Shown piece by piece: positions 45,566-56,815 of a stretch of DNA of 64,000 bases. Below the pieces are notes generated by a model. That model made no database searches and was not told the DNA's origin. It saw nothing but the letters and a program-made list of their open reading frames with translations. The stretch's first letter is position 1; each line of letters opens with the position of its first letter. Both the position numbers and the translations under genes were made by a program. Location of the stretch: the NCBI RefSeq assembly GCF_030272615.1, contig NC_081413.1:99976239-100040238 (forward strand), read 5' to 3'. The DNA is from Cryptomeria japonica. Lineage: Eukaryota > Streptophyta > Pinopsida > Cupressales > Cupressaceae.

Positions 45566-48109
45566 GAACTAGGTATTTGACCAAGATGTGAGAGACTAGA
45601 TGAAAAATGGAAAGAGTATGGAAGACCAAGAGTTGTATGGAGTGTAAATGAATCTGAGGTGTACTTGCAATGTCCAAAGTGTAAGACCAAGTATGTATGT
45701 AGTAGAGTAGGTGTGACTTCCAAAGAGATGATAGTTTCTCTTGATGAGGTAAGTTGACCTTGACTCTAAGTAAGACCAAATGAGACCCAAAGGTAAGAAA
45801 CCTTGATGAGGGACTACTTAGCAAAGTGTAGTTGTATGTAGTGTGTTGACAAAGTATGATGAGGACAAGCAAGTGACCTTTTAACTTAAGTTTAGACAAT
45901 TGTGAATGTAGTGAGAGATGTAAAGCAATGATGGGCTGTCTGAGACCCAAAGACAGGTTGAATGCTAGATGAAACCTGAAGAAACAACCTAGGAAGCTCA
46001 AGTATTCCGAAACTGATTTCTTTTGTTTGCTGGACTGTAAAATTTTTCCAATTTGTGAAGTTGTTGGTTGTGACCAAATCTGAATGTTTGACTGTTTTTC
46101 GTGACAAGAGGACACAATGTTGTTGAGGACTCAATGTTTGCAAGTGTTTAGACTTCAAAATGACTCCAAGAAAGTGTGTTGTTTGATGTAAAATTGTTTT
46201 GCATACACTTGAAAACACAAAAGACACAATGTTTTGTTGTTTGGTCTTGAATGTTTTGAATGTTTAAAATAAGTCAAGCACAATTCTTATGGCTGGCCAA
46301 GACAATAGTTGTTGATCCCACATGGGGTTTTACCCTCGAGGCTACGCTATTCAGAGCGGATACTTAGATGCTTGACCTCACTGGCTCCACCCTCGACACT
46401 CACTTCTCGGGTCAGCCAAGCATCAGTCCCCATGAAAACTCCCCATGGCGAACTTTGTATCTCTACTAAGAACCGTATGTGTGTGGGCCGCTACCAGAGG
46501 TCCGACCTCCTGCCCTAACAACTAGAAGGATTTGGGCTTCTAAAACAAAAAGGTGCTAGTAAGGGCATCCGCTTGTGTGGCCATACATGCGGCACTTTCA
46601 GCTCTGTAAATACAAAAGGCTCCCAGCCAGTAGGGGTTACGCCCTACAAATGATCAAATAAATTTGATCAAACGGGTTTATGGGGAGACATAGTGTCGGT
46701 ATGAACTAATCAGCACACGTTATCCATAGTTTTCACCATGAATACATTTGATTATAGTGGTTCGGAAGAGGTGGGTTTTCCTCGCTACCACTTGGGTTGT
46801 TCTCTTCTCACTAGTAGTCCTAATGACCACACGGGAAGACAGGCCCTCTAAAGATTGAACAAAAAGAGCTTATTGCTCAAGACACAAAAGACAATGATTC
46901 AATTTTAGTGCACCAATTGAAGTGTTTGCTAGTCTATGAAAACAAGGCACATAATAAAAATTCAAAAACCCTTGCCAAGGATCTGCAACAAAGATTTATT
47001 AGTAGTTTGGATTGTTTGAAATAATCACCCCTTCCTGCAAGCACACAAGTTAGGTAAATTTTAGATCCAAAAGACTTTGTGAAATAGGGGCCTTCAATAA
47101 TGCGTTTTGTTGACCAATTCAAAGATCTGATTCATCATAAAAAAATGCCACCTGTAAAATTTCAAGAGATTTCCATAAATGTAAGAAAATCCAAAAAATT
47201 TGCTAATTTGCTCCAAAAATTAATTTTTTATGAAAAATCATAAAAAATTCATATAAAATGCAAAATCGATCCAAAAAATCTAAAATTTTTACTGGAGAGT
47301 CTTGATGGTCTTCCAAACTTGCACAAAAATTTTTTTGCAACAAATCCAAGCAGTTTGTGAGATATGAGTAAAATAATGCAAAAACCTAATTTTCAAAGAT
47401 CTGATTTTTGAGGAATGATTTTGCATCAAATTTAAAATAAAAAATAACAGATATTGTGTATAATTTTGAGAGATTTCCAAAAATGTAAGAAAATCCAAAA
47501 AATTCGCTAATTTTCTCTCAAAATTAATTTTTTATGAAAAATCATAAAAAATTCATACAAAATGAAAAATAGATTCAAAAAATCTGAAATTTTTACTGAA
47601 TCTTTTTGATACGTATCTTGACCTGTACAAAAAATTTTATGTCAAAATTTGAAACGGTTTGTGAGATCTGATCAAAATAAAGAAAAACCCTAATTTTTAA
47701 AGATCCGATTTTTAGGGAAATATTTTGCATCAAAATTAAAATCACAAAGAACAGATCCTATGTATAATTATGAGAGATTTCCAAAAATATAAGAAAATCC
47801 GAAAAATTCTCTCATTTTCTCTCAAAATTAATTTTTTATGAAAAATCATAAAAAATTCATAGAAAATGAAAATGTGCTCCAAAAATTCTGAATTTTGGCT
47901 TGAGATCTTCTGATACTTTCTTCAACCTGCAAAAAAAATTTGGTGCAAAATTTCTTATCTGTTTGTGAGATATGATCGAATCTCTCCAAGATCTTGATTT
48001 TGTGTCCAAAACCCTAGCTGCACAAGGTTATTCTCCAAATTGTTTTACAAAATAGCAATATAGGGTTAGAAAAATATGCAAAAAAAGCATAGATCTAAGA
48101 AAAATCCAT
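45566..48109 (-). other. Long leader of the nested Gypsy
   Basis: About 2.5 kb between primer-binding site and ORF. Three ~290-bp repeat units begin near 47118, 47395 and 47697, each containing an ATCTGATTTT-like start and AAATTAATTTTTTATGAAAA. A conserved block at about 46285-46530 (ACTAAGAACCGTA) matches the older copy at 10190-10470. An open frame of 185 codons (46115-45558) overlaps the start of the long ORF by eight bases, but it is not conserved in the older copy. Confidence 0.65.
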
Positions 48110-48127
48110 GTCCCATGGGGCGTGCCA
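48110..48127 (-). other. Primer-binding site of the nested Gypsy
   Basis: The minus strand reads TGGCACGCCCCATGGGAC, three bases from the LTR end. Compared with 11968-11985 it differs at two bases. It begins with the TGG expected for pairing to a tRNA CCA end. Confidence 0.75.
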
Positions 48128-48130
48128 AAA

Positions 48131-48933
48131 TGTGTATGGTGAAAATGGATAACAATAATAACAATATTGAAAGGCTAAATGAATTCAACCACAAAATCCT
48201 AGCCTAACAATCAACAAAGATCCACCATAACATATGAAGATTACCTAAGACAATGCAAATCAAATGAAATCACAAAGATTATACCATCACATGTCCAATA
48301 GGGTTTGGATCTCCATTCTTCCTATCTCCATTGATCTTGCTTGATATATATTTGCTCTCAGATTTTTATATGCACAAGAGCTCAACAAAGAACGGAATGT
48401 GGTTGCAAGTAGGATCGTAGTGTAGTCGAGTCCTCCAAATTGTCGATTAGGCTGAGTGATTAGAATGCATAGAATGATTAGGGTTTGATAATGAAGGAGG
48501 CATCTTCTTAAATAAAAGACACAATATGAAATGGAGGGATAAGATTGAGAGGTGTAAAAAGAGAGGTCGGCTAAGATTAGAGGGTAGGTAAAAGAAATAC
48601 CAAAATAATGAAAGAGGTAGGTAGTGTATGAATTAAGAGATGAATGACATGTGTCATGTGTAGAAAAAGCTAATGAATTGATTAAATAAATAAATATTTA
48701 TTTAATTAATAGAAGAAGTAGGATAATTAAATAAATAAAATATTTATTTAATTTAGGAAAGGGATAATTTAAATAAATAAATGTATTTATTTAAATGAGA
48801 AATAAAGCTAGAAGAGGATAAATGAATTAATTAAATAAATAAAGATTTATTTAATTAATAGAAGAATTAGGCTTAGATAATTAAATAAATAAAATATTTA
48901 TTTAATTAGACATGACAATTTTAGGTGTCTACA
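48131..48933 (-). repeat. 5' LTR of the nested Gypsy (803 bp)
   Basis: Same ends and length as 37630-38432. The CTAAT that follows repeats the bases before the other LTR. Confidence 0.9.
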
Positions 48934-48938
48934 CTAAT

Positions 48939-50218
48939 ATTTCTTTGTTTTTTATTACCATACCATCTTCATTAAGTTTATTTCTGAAAACCCATTTGAT
49001 TCCAATTACATTTTTGTCTTTAGGCTGGGGAACTAATGACCAAGTGTTATTCCTTTCAATTTGTTCCAATTCATCTTCCATAGCTTTAATCCAATATTTA
49101 TCTTCACATGCCTCATTTATTGATGTAGGTTCAATTTGAGAAATAAGACATACCTCTTGATTTTCCAATCTTCCTCTAGTCATACCTCCTTGAAATTTGT
49201 TTTCAATAATCTGATTTTCAAAATGATTCAGTCTTACATACCGGGGTGTTTTTACTTGTTGTTGTTCTTCAGTGACTGTTGAATCTCCAGATGATGTCAG
49301 TGTCATTAGATCACCATTTTGTACCGGTGTATTCACAATAGGTTCATTTATGATTATTTCTATTGCCGGTTCAGAGTCTGTGTACCTTGAATTTCCTCTA
49401 AACTGTTCATCAATCTTCACATTTGCACTCTCAATAATTTTCTGCAATCTCTTGTTAAAACATCTATATGCCTTGCTCTTAGATGAATAACCAAGAAATA
49501 TTCCTTCATCGCTTCTAGGATCAAATTTGCCAATATACTCATCTCTTCTAATATAGCATTTACTTCCAAATATTCTAAAATATTTAAGAGTAGGAGTATT
49601 ACCAAACCATAGTTCATGTGGGGTCTTACCGGTTTCACCTCTGATGTGAACTCTGTTGAATGTATAAACTGTTGTATTGACCGCTTCTCTCCAGTATATA
49701 TGAGGTAGATTTGCTTCTGATATCATACTTCTGGTTGCATCCAAGATAGTTCTGTTTTTCCTTTCCACAACTCCATTCTGATGGGGTGTACGGGGTGTTG
49801 ATAACTGTCTTTTGATCCCATTCACTTCACAAAATGTATTAAATTCCTTAGATGTGAACTCACCTCCTTTATCTGATCTCAAACATTTGATTTTCTTGCC
49901 GGTTTCATTTTCTACCATCACTTTGAATAGTTTGAATTTCCCAAATGCTTCAGACTTCTCCCTGAGAAAAGTAACCCAACACATTCTAGAATAGTCATCA
50001 ATGATTAGCATAAAATACCTATCTCCTTGTATACTTCTAGTTCTTGCTAGACCACATAAATCAGTATGAATTAAATCAAGAACATTGTTAGACTTCTCCG
50101 GAATACTCCTGAAAGTTGCTCTAACTTGCTTTCCAAATTGACATTCCTTACATACTGGATTGTGAGGTTTAACAATCTTAGGTAAATCTCTAATTGCCTT
50201 AGTAGTATTGATTTTCAC
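48939..50218 (-). pseudogene. Copia integrase and start of RT
   Basis: Integrase marks: the zinc-binding start is decayed (HKRLCHV upstream near 50255), then CKECQFGKQVRATF, VLDLIHTDLCG, YFMLIIDDYSRMCWVTFL, LRSDKGGEFTSKEFNTFC, TPRTPHQNGVVERKNRTILD and YIGKFDPRSDEGIFLGYSSK, giving the D-D-E catalytic set. RT begins with WIKAMEDELEQIERNNTWSL and IGIKWVFRNKLNEDG just before the Gypsy insertion. The frame is open for 429 codons. A stop near 50261 separates it from the part upstream. Confidence 0.9.
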
Positions 50219-50377
50219 AATGCAATCAAAATTTACATGACAAAGTCTCTTATGTCATAACCAGCTTTCATCAATATGTGCAATCAAACATGCTTTCTCA
50301 TTGTTGTTCAAATGAAAGATATTACCTCTAGTTTGATTACTGGTTGCAATTTCCAAACCAATTATGTTTAAGATTTT

Positions 50378-51427
50378 CTATTTACCATTCTTGAATTGTA
50401 ACTGAAATCTTTTCTCAACTAATTGACCAACACTCAAAAGATTATGCTTCAAACCTTCAACATAGTAAACATTATCAGTATTGTGCTTACCATTAAAAGA
50501 TATAGTGCCTTTTCTTTTGATCAAACAAGCTTTATCATCTCCAAATCTTACTAGACCTCCATTGTAATCCTGAAAGGTTAAGAATTTACTCGTATCACTA
50601 GTCATATGATGTGAACATCCCGAATCAATAATCCATTTAGGCATTTTCCTTGCAAATAGTGCTTCAAGTTCTTCAAGTTCTCTCCTGCTTTCTTCAAGTT
50701 CTCTTGCATAGAAGGCTTTCCAATTAGATTTATCAGATAATGATGATGATGCTACAGTTGATGATGATGCTTTGAAAGCTAAATCTGTCTTGATAGTAGT
50801 AACATGACCAAATTCCTCAAGCTCAAAAGCTGAAAGTTTTCCAACCAAAGTGTCTCTAGATATTGATGCATTAGACATTGTTCTCAATTCATTTATAGCA
50901 GTAACTTTCATTTTATATGCCAGTGGCAAATCTCTTAAAACTTTAGAAACAATCTCATCTTCACTTAAGGTTCCTCCACAACATTGTATACCCAAAACAA
51001 TTTCATTTACTCTTTCTATAAAAACAGAAATTCTTTCTTCTTCTTCTTCTTCTTCTTCCATTTTCAAACTTTCATACCTGACCCGAAAGCATTCAAGTTT
51101 TGCAATTTTGATTGTGGAATCTCCTTCATTCAATGTTTCCAATTTGCCCCAAATAGCTCTAGCAGTAGATCTATCTGATAATCCCATGACTTGCTAATCT
51201 GACAATGTGCTTAAAAGTGCTTCTCTTGCTTTGCAACCATTTTCTTCATCTTTAGCCAAGTTAGGTGGATTAGGTTGACCTTAAGTAGGAGCAATATAGC
51301 CATTCTTTGTAACATCCCATATGTTCTTTTCAATGCAATTCAAATGTGTCTCCATCCTAATCTTCCATATGCCATAGTTAGTTCCATCAAGTTTCAAATT
51401 GTCCTTCTTGAAATAGTTAGAAGACAT
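50378..51427 (-). pseudogene. Copia Gag and protease
   Basis: The likely start is the ATG at 51427, where a Gag opening (LDGTNYGIWKIRMETHLN) is readable; stops near 51277 and 51194 then interrupt it, and the main open part runs 51187-50378 (269 codons). It has the UBN2-type stretch AIWGKLETLNEGDS, an acidic run of Glu (GAA/GAG trinucleotide expansion near 51035-51060), VLRDLPLAYKMKVTAI, and the protease IIDSGCSHHMT with the active Asp, followed by LKHNLLSVGQLVEK. A stop follows near 50378. Gag packages RNA; the protease matures the polyprotein. Confidence 0.85.
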
Positions 51428-51470
51428 TGGATCTCCTCAAGCTGTTAAACTTATGCAAAAAAAGGACTAA

Positions 51471-51482
51471 GCTTTGATACCA
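51471..51482 (-). other. Primer-binding site of the Copia element
   Basis: The minus strand reads TGGTATCAAAGC two bases from the LTR end, the initiator-Met tRNA type with one change. Confidence 0.75.
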
Positions 51483-51484
51483 AT

Positions 51485-52538
51485 TGTTAGGTCTTGGAGA
51501 CAACTGAGAGGGGGGGGGGGGGGGTGAATCAGTTGTCCAATAAATTCAACCAAAACTTAATGCTTAATACTGGTAAACCAAACTTTATGCCAATATATAG
51601 TCTTAACAGTTAATTACAATGCCGGTAAAGATTAATGCATGAAACAAAAAGACAATAACATCCACAACACATAACACAAATATTTGTATGTGGAAACCAT
51701 GTAAGGGGAAAAACCACGGTGGGAAGCCTTACCCACAATCAAATGATACTACTGCAGATAGTATGTGTGTACAATATGGATTCTGCACATGCAGAAAGAC
51801 TAGCTGCCTAGAGCTCACTGTTCAATCACAAAATGAGAGTCACACTGACTACAATTGGATGGTTAAATCCAATGATAATGTACTGCTTAAAATAGCATCT
51901 TCATATGCTGTATTCAGTACCGGTTAAGTTTTGATTGCCTTCACAAAAACCTTCCTTCAACCTTCAAATGATGTCTGCGTGTATAGCTCTGCTTATTTTC
52001 GCATATACCCTATTACAATTCTTTTTCCAATCACATATCAATCTCATAAATGAGATCTTACATTTATACCATAACCTAAGACCAATTGAATAGGTTGGCT
52101 CACTAAAAGATATTACAATAAAACCAATTACAAATAAATCGATATTCGATGCATGATGTCGGCTCAATGCATTTACAATAATAATAAATCATCTCCATAA
52201 CGTGTCGTGCTGATCTGAAATAGATATGTCTGTTGGTGTATATCCTGGACCTATTTGCCGGTAACGACAAATATGCAAACTCGAATAAACCAATAACCAA
52301 ATCGCCAAAACCAAGTGATCAAATAATGTCTTTTACATAATCAAGTAGTCTCCAAGTCATTCCAAGTGCCGGTGAACAATATAATCTGCCGGTGAACCAA
52401 ATACCGATGACTGTGCATAAGTCTCTGACTTGCCGTTGAACATAACCAAAGATCTCCAAGTGCTAATAAGTGTTGACAAGTGATGACAAGTGTTGACATC
52501 AATGACAAAACCATATCAACATATCCAAAATACCAACA
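51485..52538 (-). repeat. 5' LTR of the Copia element
   Basis: It runs from TGTTAGGTCTTGG to TACCAACA (1054 bp) and is colinear with 34854-35918, with many substitutions and a longer G run near its inner end. CCGGT motifs recur near 51623, 51920, 52258, 52368 and 52389. Confidence 0.8.
51499..51537 (-). other. U5 hairpin with G/C-run loop
   Basis: GACAACTGA (51499-51507) and TCAGTTGTC (51529-51537) pair perfectly over nine bases around a loop that contains about 15 consecutive G on the plus strand. Equivalent hairpins are at 34868-34903, 5540-5564 and 9521-9550, always close to the inner end of a Copia LTR, next to the primer-binding site. Confidence 0.6.
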
Positions 52539-54250
52539 CATCTATAATTCATTTGATCATTTTTTATAATCCACATGTCCTATTCAAGCACTGGCTTCAT
52601 TCAAGAAAAAATCTAAGTACAAGGAGCATAAAGTTATGGCTAGCTATCTTCAATTACATGTTTTTTGATTAATTTTGTTATGATTTATCATGCAATTGCA
52701 TCAACACTTGGAGGATTTATCTAAAGAGTGTTGCATCACCACCATTATCATTCTTGGGGTATAATCTTGTCAATTCAACATTTCACTTCCTATTTAGCCT
52801 TTTCCCTACTAGGGTTAAAATCTCTTTCTCTCATTCATCATTATTGTAGTGGAGGTTAATTTCTAAAAAGGTTTAACTTAGGGAAAATCATATACACCAC
52901 CAAATTTTCCCTCTTTTTTTGTGTGCAAGCTATAGATCCAATAGCCAAAAGTTGCAAGATTATAGAGAGTAGACTGAGACATATCTAGTTCAAGATTTTG
53001 AATAGGCAAAAACCCTCAAGCTATTCCAATTTGCACATGTGATTTACACCTTTTGGTTGACTTTTGGAGGGAATGATTTGTAGAGCATCCTAATCCTGAA
53101 TCTGAAGTTTTACTTGATAGAAGTACCTTCAAGTCTATGGTGTGTACTCCACTTGATCAACACTTTTAGCTCCAAATTGTAGTGGCACGTTCTTCTCTAT
53201 GTCTCATTCCCATATCTATACTTTTGAGTTGACTTTGAATTTTGTGTCTATTTTTTTTTTTTTAATATTGTCAATTTCACATCATTTAACCTAGTGCTTG
53301 TATCTTTAATTTAATTATATTTAATCATATCTAATAAATATTCAAAAGCAAATAATCAATCACAATGCTCAACACTCCTTAAGGACTAAAGTTGAGACTA
53401 ATTGGTTATTTTGCAATGGAAGAGTTTGGAAATAGTTCCTAGATTTCATTCTTAGGCTAGACTCCATTTCCCAACATTTCAATGAGCTCTTGAAAGAAAA
53501 TATATGAAGTAATCTATGTCGGATAGGAGATGGAAAATTATGGAAGAAAATTAGAGGAGAAAAATTAAAAGACGAATGCACAAAACATGATTATGGATAA
53601 ATGATGATGATGTATTTATTATGATTAGTTATGTTGACTTTGAGTTTAGAAATCTTTATTTAATATAGAAATGAGTGTTATGTGCTATCATATATAAGAC
53701 TAATCCTATTGTTACCACCACTGTAAATGCTCTTAAATTAGTGATGCTTATGTTAATTTTTTTAATAAAAATCCTATTGTTACCACCACTGTTATATGAA
53801 TGTTGACCTCTTGTCTATTTATATTTATATTATAATCAACTTTGATAAGTTGTTCTTAGTATAAAATCTATAAAAGATAGATTAAAGTATAATTAATGTC
53901 ATGTACAGTTGACAAATGGACTAATCTGTATCTATAAGAGTATTAGATTATATTTCTTATAACAATGACAATTATAAGTGTGATATTAATATTGTTTAGG
54001 ATTATAAGTGTAGTATGACCTACTTTTCTCATTTTACAATTATTGGTCTTAAGTTGACTTAGTTCGAAAGAGTTGTTACTTGTGAAATCTTTCATCAAAA
54101 AGTTCCAATTGTGGCCATGTGAGATGTTTAAAAGTATATCACCCTAACTCATTCAAATTGTTTTAAATTGTATGCCTAGTGATCATTATTCATCACTACC
54201 ATTTTCTCATACTTAAGAGTCGCATCACTCTTAGGTGATACGCTTGTATT
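52539..54250. other. AT-rich stretch, no gene recognised
   Basis: Nothing codes convincingly. A short phrase, CCTATTGTTACCACCACTGT, occurs twice (near 53706 and 53770). The ORF at 53369-53581 (minus) has no domain. Confidence 0.5.
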
Positions 54251-54440
54251 TGAATTTATTTTATTATTTAATATAATATCGTATATTTCATATTATATTT
54301 ATTCAAAGTTTTCTAATTGAATTTATTTTATTATTTAATATAATATTGTATATTTCATATCATATTTATTCAAAGTTTTCTAATTGAATTTATTTAATTA
54401 TTTAATATAATATTGTATATTATTTTTTAAAATTATATTA
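54251..54440. repeat. 67-bp tandem repeat, about 2.7 copies
   Basis: GAATTTATTTTATTATTTAA begins at 54252 and 54319, and in a variant form at 54386, an exact 67-bp period. Units are nearly identical. Very AT-rich and non-coding. Confidence 0.85.
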
Positions 54441-54861
54441 TACTATTATATTATTATGTTATTTCATATTTAATAATTTATTAATTACTTAGATATAGTA
54501 GTTTACTAATTTTTTCATTGAGAATACCATGAACCTAAAATGGTAGCGAGAAGCTTAATACTGCGCAAAGTAGTAGATACGATGGTTTCAAATGTAAAGT
54601 GCAAAAAGGTTTGAAAGCAATATCATGTCCATGCAAATTCGAAGCTTCTACAATTACGATAACCGTCTACCACAATAATCTTTTTCCATTTCAAAGAGGG
54701 CATGTGTACAGTCAAATACAAATTACATTGTTGTTGGCAGGATCACAAGGTAATATTCCCGTCCAACGGTGTCGATTTAAATCTAGATTTAAGATGATTT
54801 AAGGTGAGGAGGAATAAAACTTTATGACAGATGAGGCATAAATAAGTAACCTAAGTATCGT
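54441..54861. other. Short intergenic stretch, nothing recognised
   Basis: The 67-codon ORF at 54599-54802 has no domain and no supporting context. Confidence 0.45.
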
Positions 54862-55560
54862 AAACAACAAATCTTTAAGTGATGGATTTGTGACAAAAGT
54901 CGTAAAGTCGTAGCTTCTAGAAAAGTGTGTGAAAAAAGTTTTTTTTTTTTTTCAAGTCTAGCTTCTAGAAAAGTGTGTGAAAAAAGTTTTTTTTTTTTTT
55001 TCAAGTCTAGCTTCTAGAACAGTTTAAAAATGAATATAAAGTTTACCGAGTAACATAAACAACAAACCTTTAAGTGATGGATTTGTGACAAAAGTGGGGT
55101 GTGATGATGATGAGATGAAAAGAGTATTGAAAATGGAATGAGAGAAGATATAAAATAATTTAAAAAATGAATATAAATTTTATCAAGTAATTGAAACAAC
55201 AAACCTTTAAGTGATGGATTTGTGACAAAAGTAGGGTGTGATGATGATGAGATGAAAAGGATATTGAAAATGGAATTAGAGAAGATATAGAAAAGTTTAA
55301 AAATGAATATAAAGTTTACCGAGTAACATAAACAACAAACTTTCAAGTGATGGATTTGTGACAAAAGTGGGGAGTGATGATGATGAGATGAAAGGGATAT
55401 TGAAAATGGAATTAGAGAAGATAAAAAAAAACTTTTGAGCCCTGTTGAAAATAAATATAATATGTACAAATTATTGTAAACAACAAATCTTCAACAAATC
55501 TTAAGAGATGGATTTATGACCAAAATAGGTGTGATCTTTATGGGAGAATAAAAAGATGAA
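54862..55560. repeat. ~136-bp tandem repeat array
   Basis: Units marked by AAACAACAAA, then GTGATGGATTTGTGAC, begin near 54862, 55057, 55193, 55329 and 55478; two consecutive spacings are exactly 136 bp. Each unit also has a GATGATGATGAGATGAAA run. Between the first two units a ~57-bp piece with GCTTCTAGAAAAGTGTGTGA and a long T run is itself duplicated. The minus-strand ORF at 55014-55469 is the translation of this periodicity, not a gene. Confidence 0.8.
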
Positions 55561-56270
55561 AATGGATAGTTGCAAAAGATTTGAAGTAAGGGTTTAAGGA
55601 TTGTCTTTCCTGTTTTGAAAGTGAGGAGATGAACTAGGTTTCACAATAACATGTATAATTTAGAGAGTGAAAATGGGGAGATGCGTTCAAATATAAACTC
55701 AAACCTCTTTCATCTACCTCTTTTATGTGGAGATAATGGTCACTACATAAACAACCAAATAATGACTCTTTTTTATTTATTTATTTAATCGTTATAAAAA
55801 AATAAAAAAATAAAAAAAATCTTATTAAAAAATGTAGAGTTGAAGTATCAGTATTTGAATTAAGAAAAAGACAGTTTGTATAGGATGGTGAAATAAAGAA
55901 TATGGGATAAATCATAGTGCAGTTGATTGAAGAAGAAATACAGTTTAGTGTGTGAGGGACAGTAATAGCGTTTGTTGATAATAAAATGAACTTGAGGACA
56001 GTATAAATGAATGACAATATCATTGTCATAGTAATATATAACAGTAAACATACAGTGAAAAAATAAAAGACAGTCTCTATATTGTTTTATAAATTTGAAC
56101 AAATATATACAAGGGAAGAAGAAATTATTCTTACTTGATATAGGTATTTCGCCTCGGAGATTCGAACCTGCAACCTGGGTTTTTTCAAAATAGAATTATG
56201 GTGTTTTTAATCTGCTTCAGTAAAAAAATTTAGCACAAACAAGGAAACACAACTAATGAAGTCAATTAGA
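55561..56270. other. AT-rich stretch upstream of the tRNA pair
   Basis: No gene. A motif with GGTTCGAATC on the minus strand (about 56158-56170) resembles a tRNA T loop or pol III B box, but its stem does not pair. Confidence 0.45.
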
Positions 56271-56344
56271 CGCTAGAAGGAGGGCTTGAACCTCCGACCT
56301 TGTGGTTAACAGCCACACGCTCTGGCCAACTGAGCTATTCCAGC
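56271..56344 (-). tRNA. tRNA-Asn (GTT)
   Basis: A 74-nt cloverleaf starting GCTGGAATAGCTCAG, with anticodon loop CTGTTAA (anticodon GTT), T arm GGAGG-TTCAAGC-CCTCC and acceptor end TCTAGCG. It matches the usual plant nuclear tRNA-Asn. Internal A box (TAGCTCAGTTGG) and B box (GGTTCAAGCCC) are intact. A run of seven T lies about 40 nt downstream, a possible pol III terminator. No intron. Confidence 0.95.
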
Positions 56345-56596
56345 TTACTTTAACTTGGGAAAATAGATATTTTATCAAGGTTCTTACGAACGCAAAGACA
56401 TTTTCCCCCAAGAACAATTTGAAATTCGATTTTCAAGGATTGAAAATAATATACAAAAAAGAGCCATATACGTAATCATCTACCTCAAAAATCTAACTAC
56501 ACTAAATGCCCTTAAAATATACGTTTGTTCTAAGAAAAAAGGGAAAATTATATTTGACTGTAGGCTGCAAAGATGAAACCTAATTCCCCTCTCACA

Positions 56597-56667
56597 GGTC
56601 CCACCGAGATTTGAACTCGGGTTACTGGATTCAGAGTCCAATGTCCTCACCACTAGACCATGGGACC
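56597..56667 (-). tRNA. tRNA-Gln (CTG)
   Basis: A 71-nt cloverleaf starting GGTCCCATGGTCTAGTGG, with anticodon loop CTCTGAA (anticodon CTG) and ending TCTCGGTGGGACC. The seven acceptor pairs are perfect. Compared with the common plant form GGTTCC...GGAACC, one T:A pair is replaced by C:G on both sides, a compensated change that argues for a functional gene. A T-rich run lies ~50 nt downstream. It lies 252 bp from the tRNA-Asn gene, on the same strand. Confidence 0.95.
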
Positions 56668-56730
56668 GTACAGTTAGTAACTTATTCTATCATATCTTTT
56701 CTCATGCATATTTTGTCTAATTGTATTCTG

Positions 56731-56815
56731 GGATCAACTAGTACTAAAGATTGCAGTAATTTATTACTCTACACAAGAAGGTGGTTCAAATGAACAAAAG
56801 AATGGCTTATCTTTC
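56731..56815 (+). repeat. Duplicated segment, copy 1
   Basis: Shares TTATTACTCTACACAAGAAG and AATGAACAAAAGAATG with 58471-58575. It starts about 60 bp upstream of the tRNA-Gln gene. No coding content. Confidence 0.7.

Larger units (their letters stand above)
37630..48933 (-). mobile_element. Nested non-autonomous Tat-like Gypsy element
   Basis: 11,304 bp with 803-bp LTRs at both ends and a 5-bp target duplication, CTAAT, at 37625-37629 and 48934-48938. On the minus strand it contains LTR, primer-binding site, a ~2.5-kb leader, one long ORF (Gag, protease, novel segment, integrase tail), and a ~3-kb 3' region holding an antisense gene-like unit, a purine tract and the second LTR. RT, RNase H and the integrase core are absent, so movement must depend on enzymes of a relative. 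A complete primer-binding site, purine tract and near-identical LTRs say it was mobile recently. Extra sense or antisense ORFs and 3' tandem repeats are known features of the Tat/Ogre lineage. Confidence 0.9.
34854..52538 (-). mobile_element. Copia element, split by a nested Gypsy
   Basis: Two LTRs (34854-35918 and 51485-52538) bound a minus-strand Copia with the order Gag, protease, integrase, RT, RNase H, as expected of Ty1/copia. Removing the Gypsy at 37630-48933 leaves about 6.4 kb, a normal size. The LTRs differ at many sites, so it is older than its insert. The bases beside the LTRs (CGTAT on the left, CATCT on the right) do not match, so no target duplication is seen. Confidence 0.85.

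Noticed and set aside
45558-46115. 185-codon ORF overlapping the start of the long Gypsy ORF by eight bases
   Set aside because: Attractive as an upstream ORF, but the homologous leader at 9565-9900 has indels that break the frame, so it is not conserved.
55014-55469. 151-codon minus ORF with repeated His and hydrophobic blocks
   Set aside because: It is the translation of the 136-bp tandem array; its periodicity follows the DNA repeat.
56158-56170. T-loop-like GGTTCGAATC as a third tRNA gene
   Set aside because: The T stem does not pair and no anticodon arm is found at the right distance.
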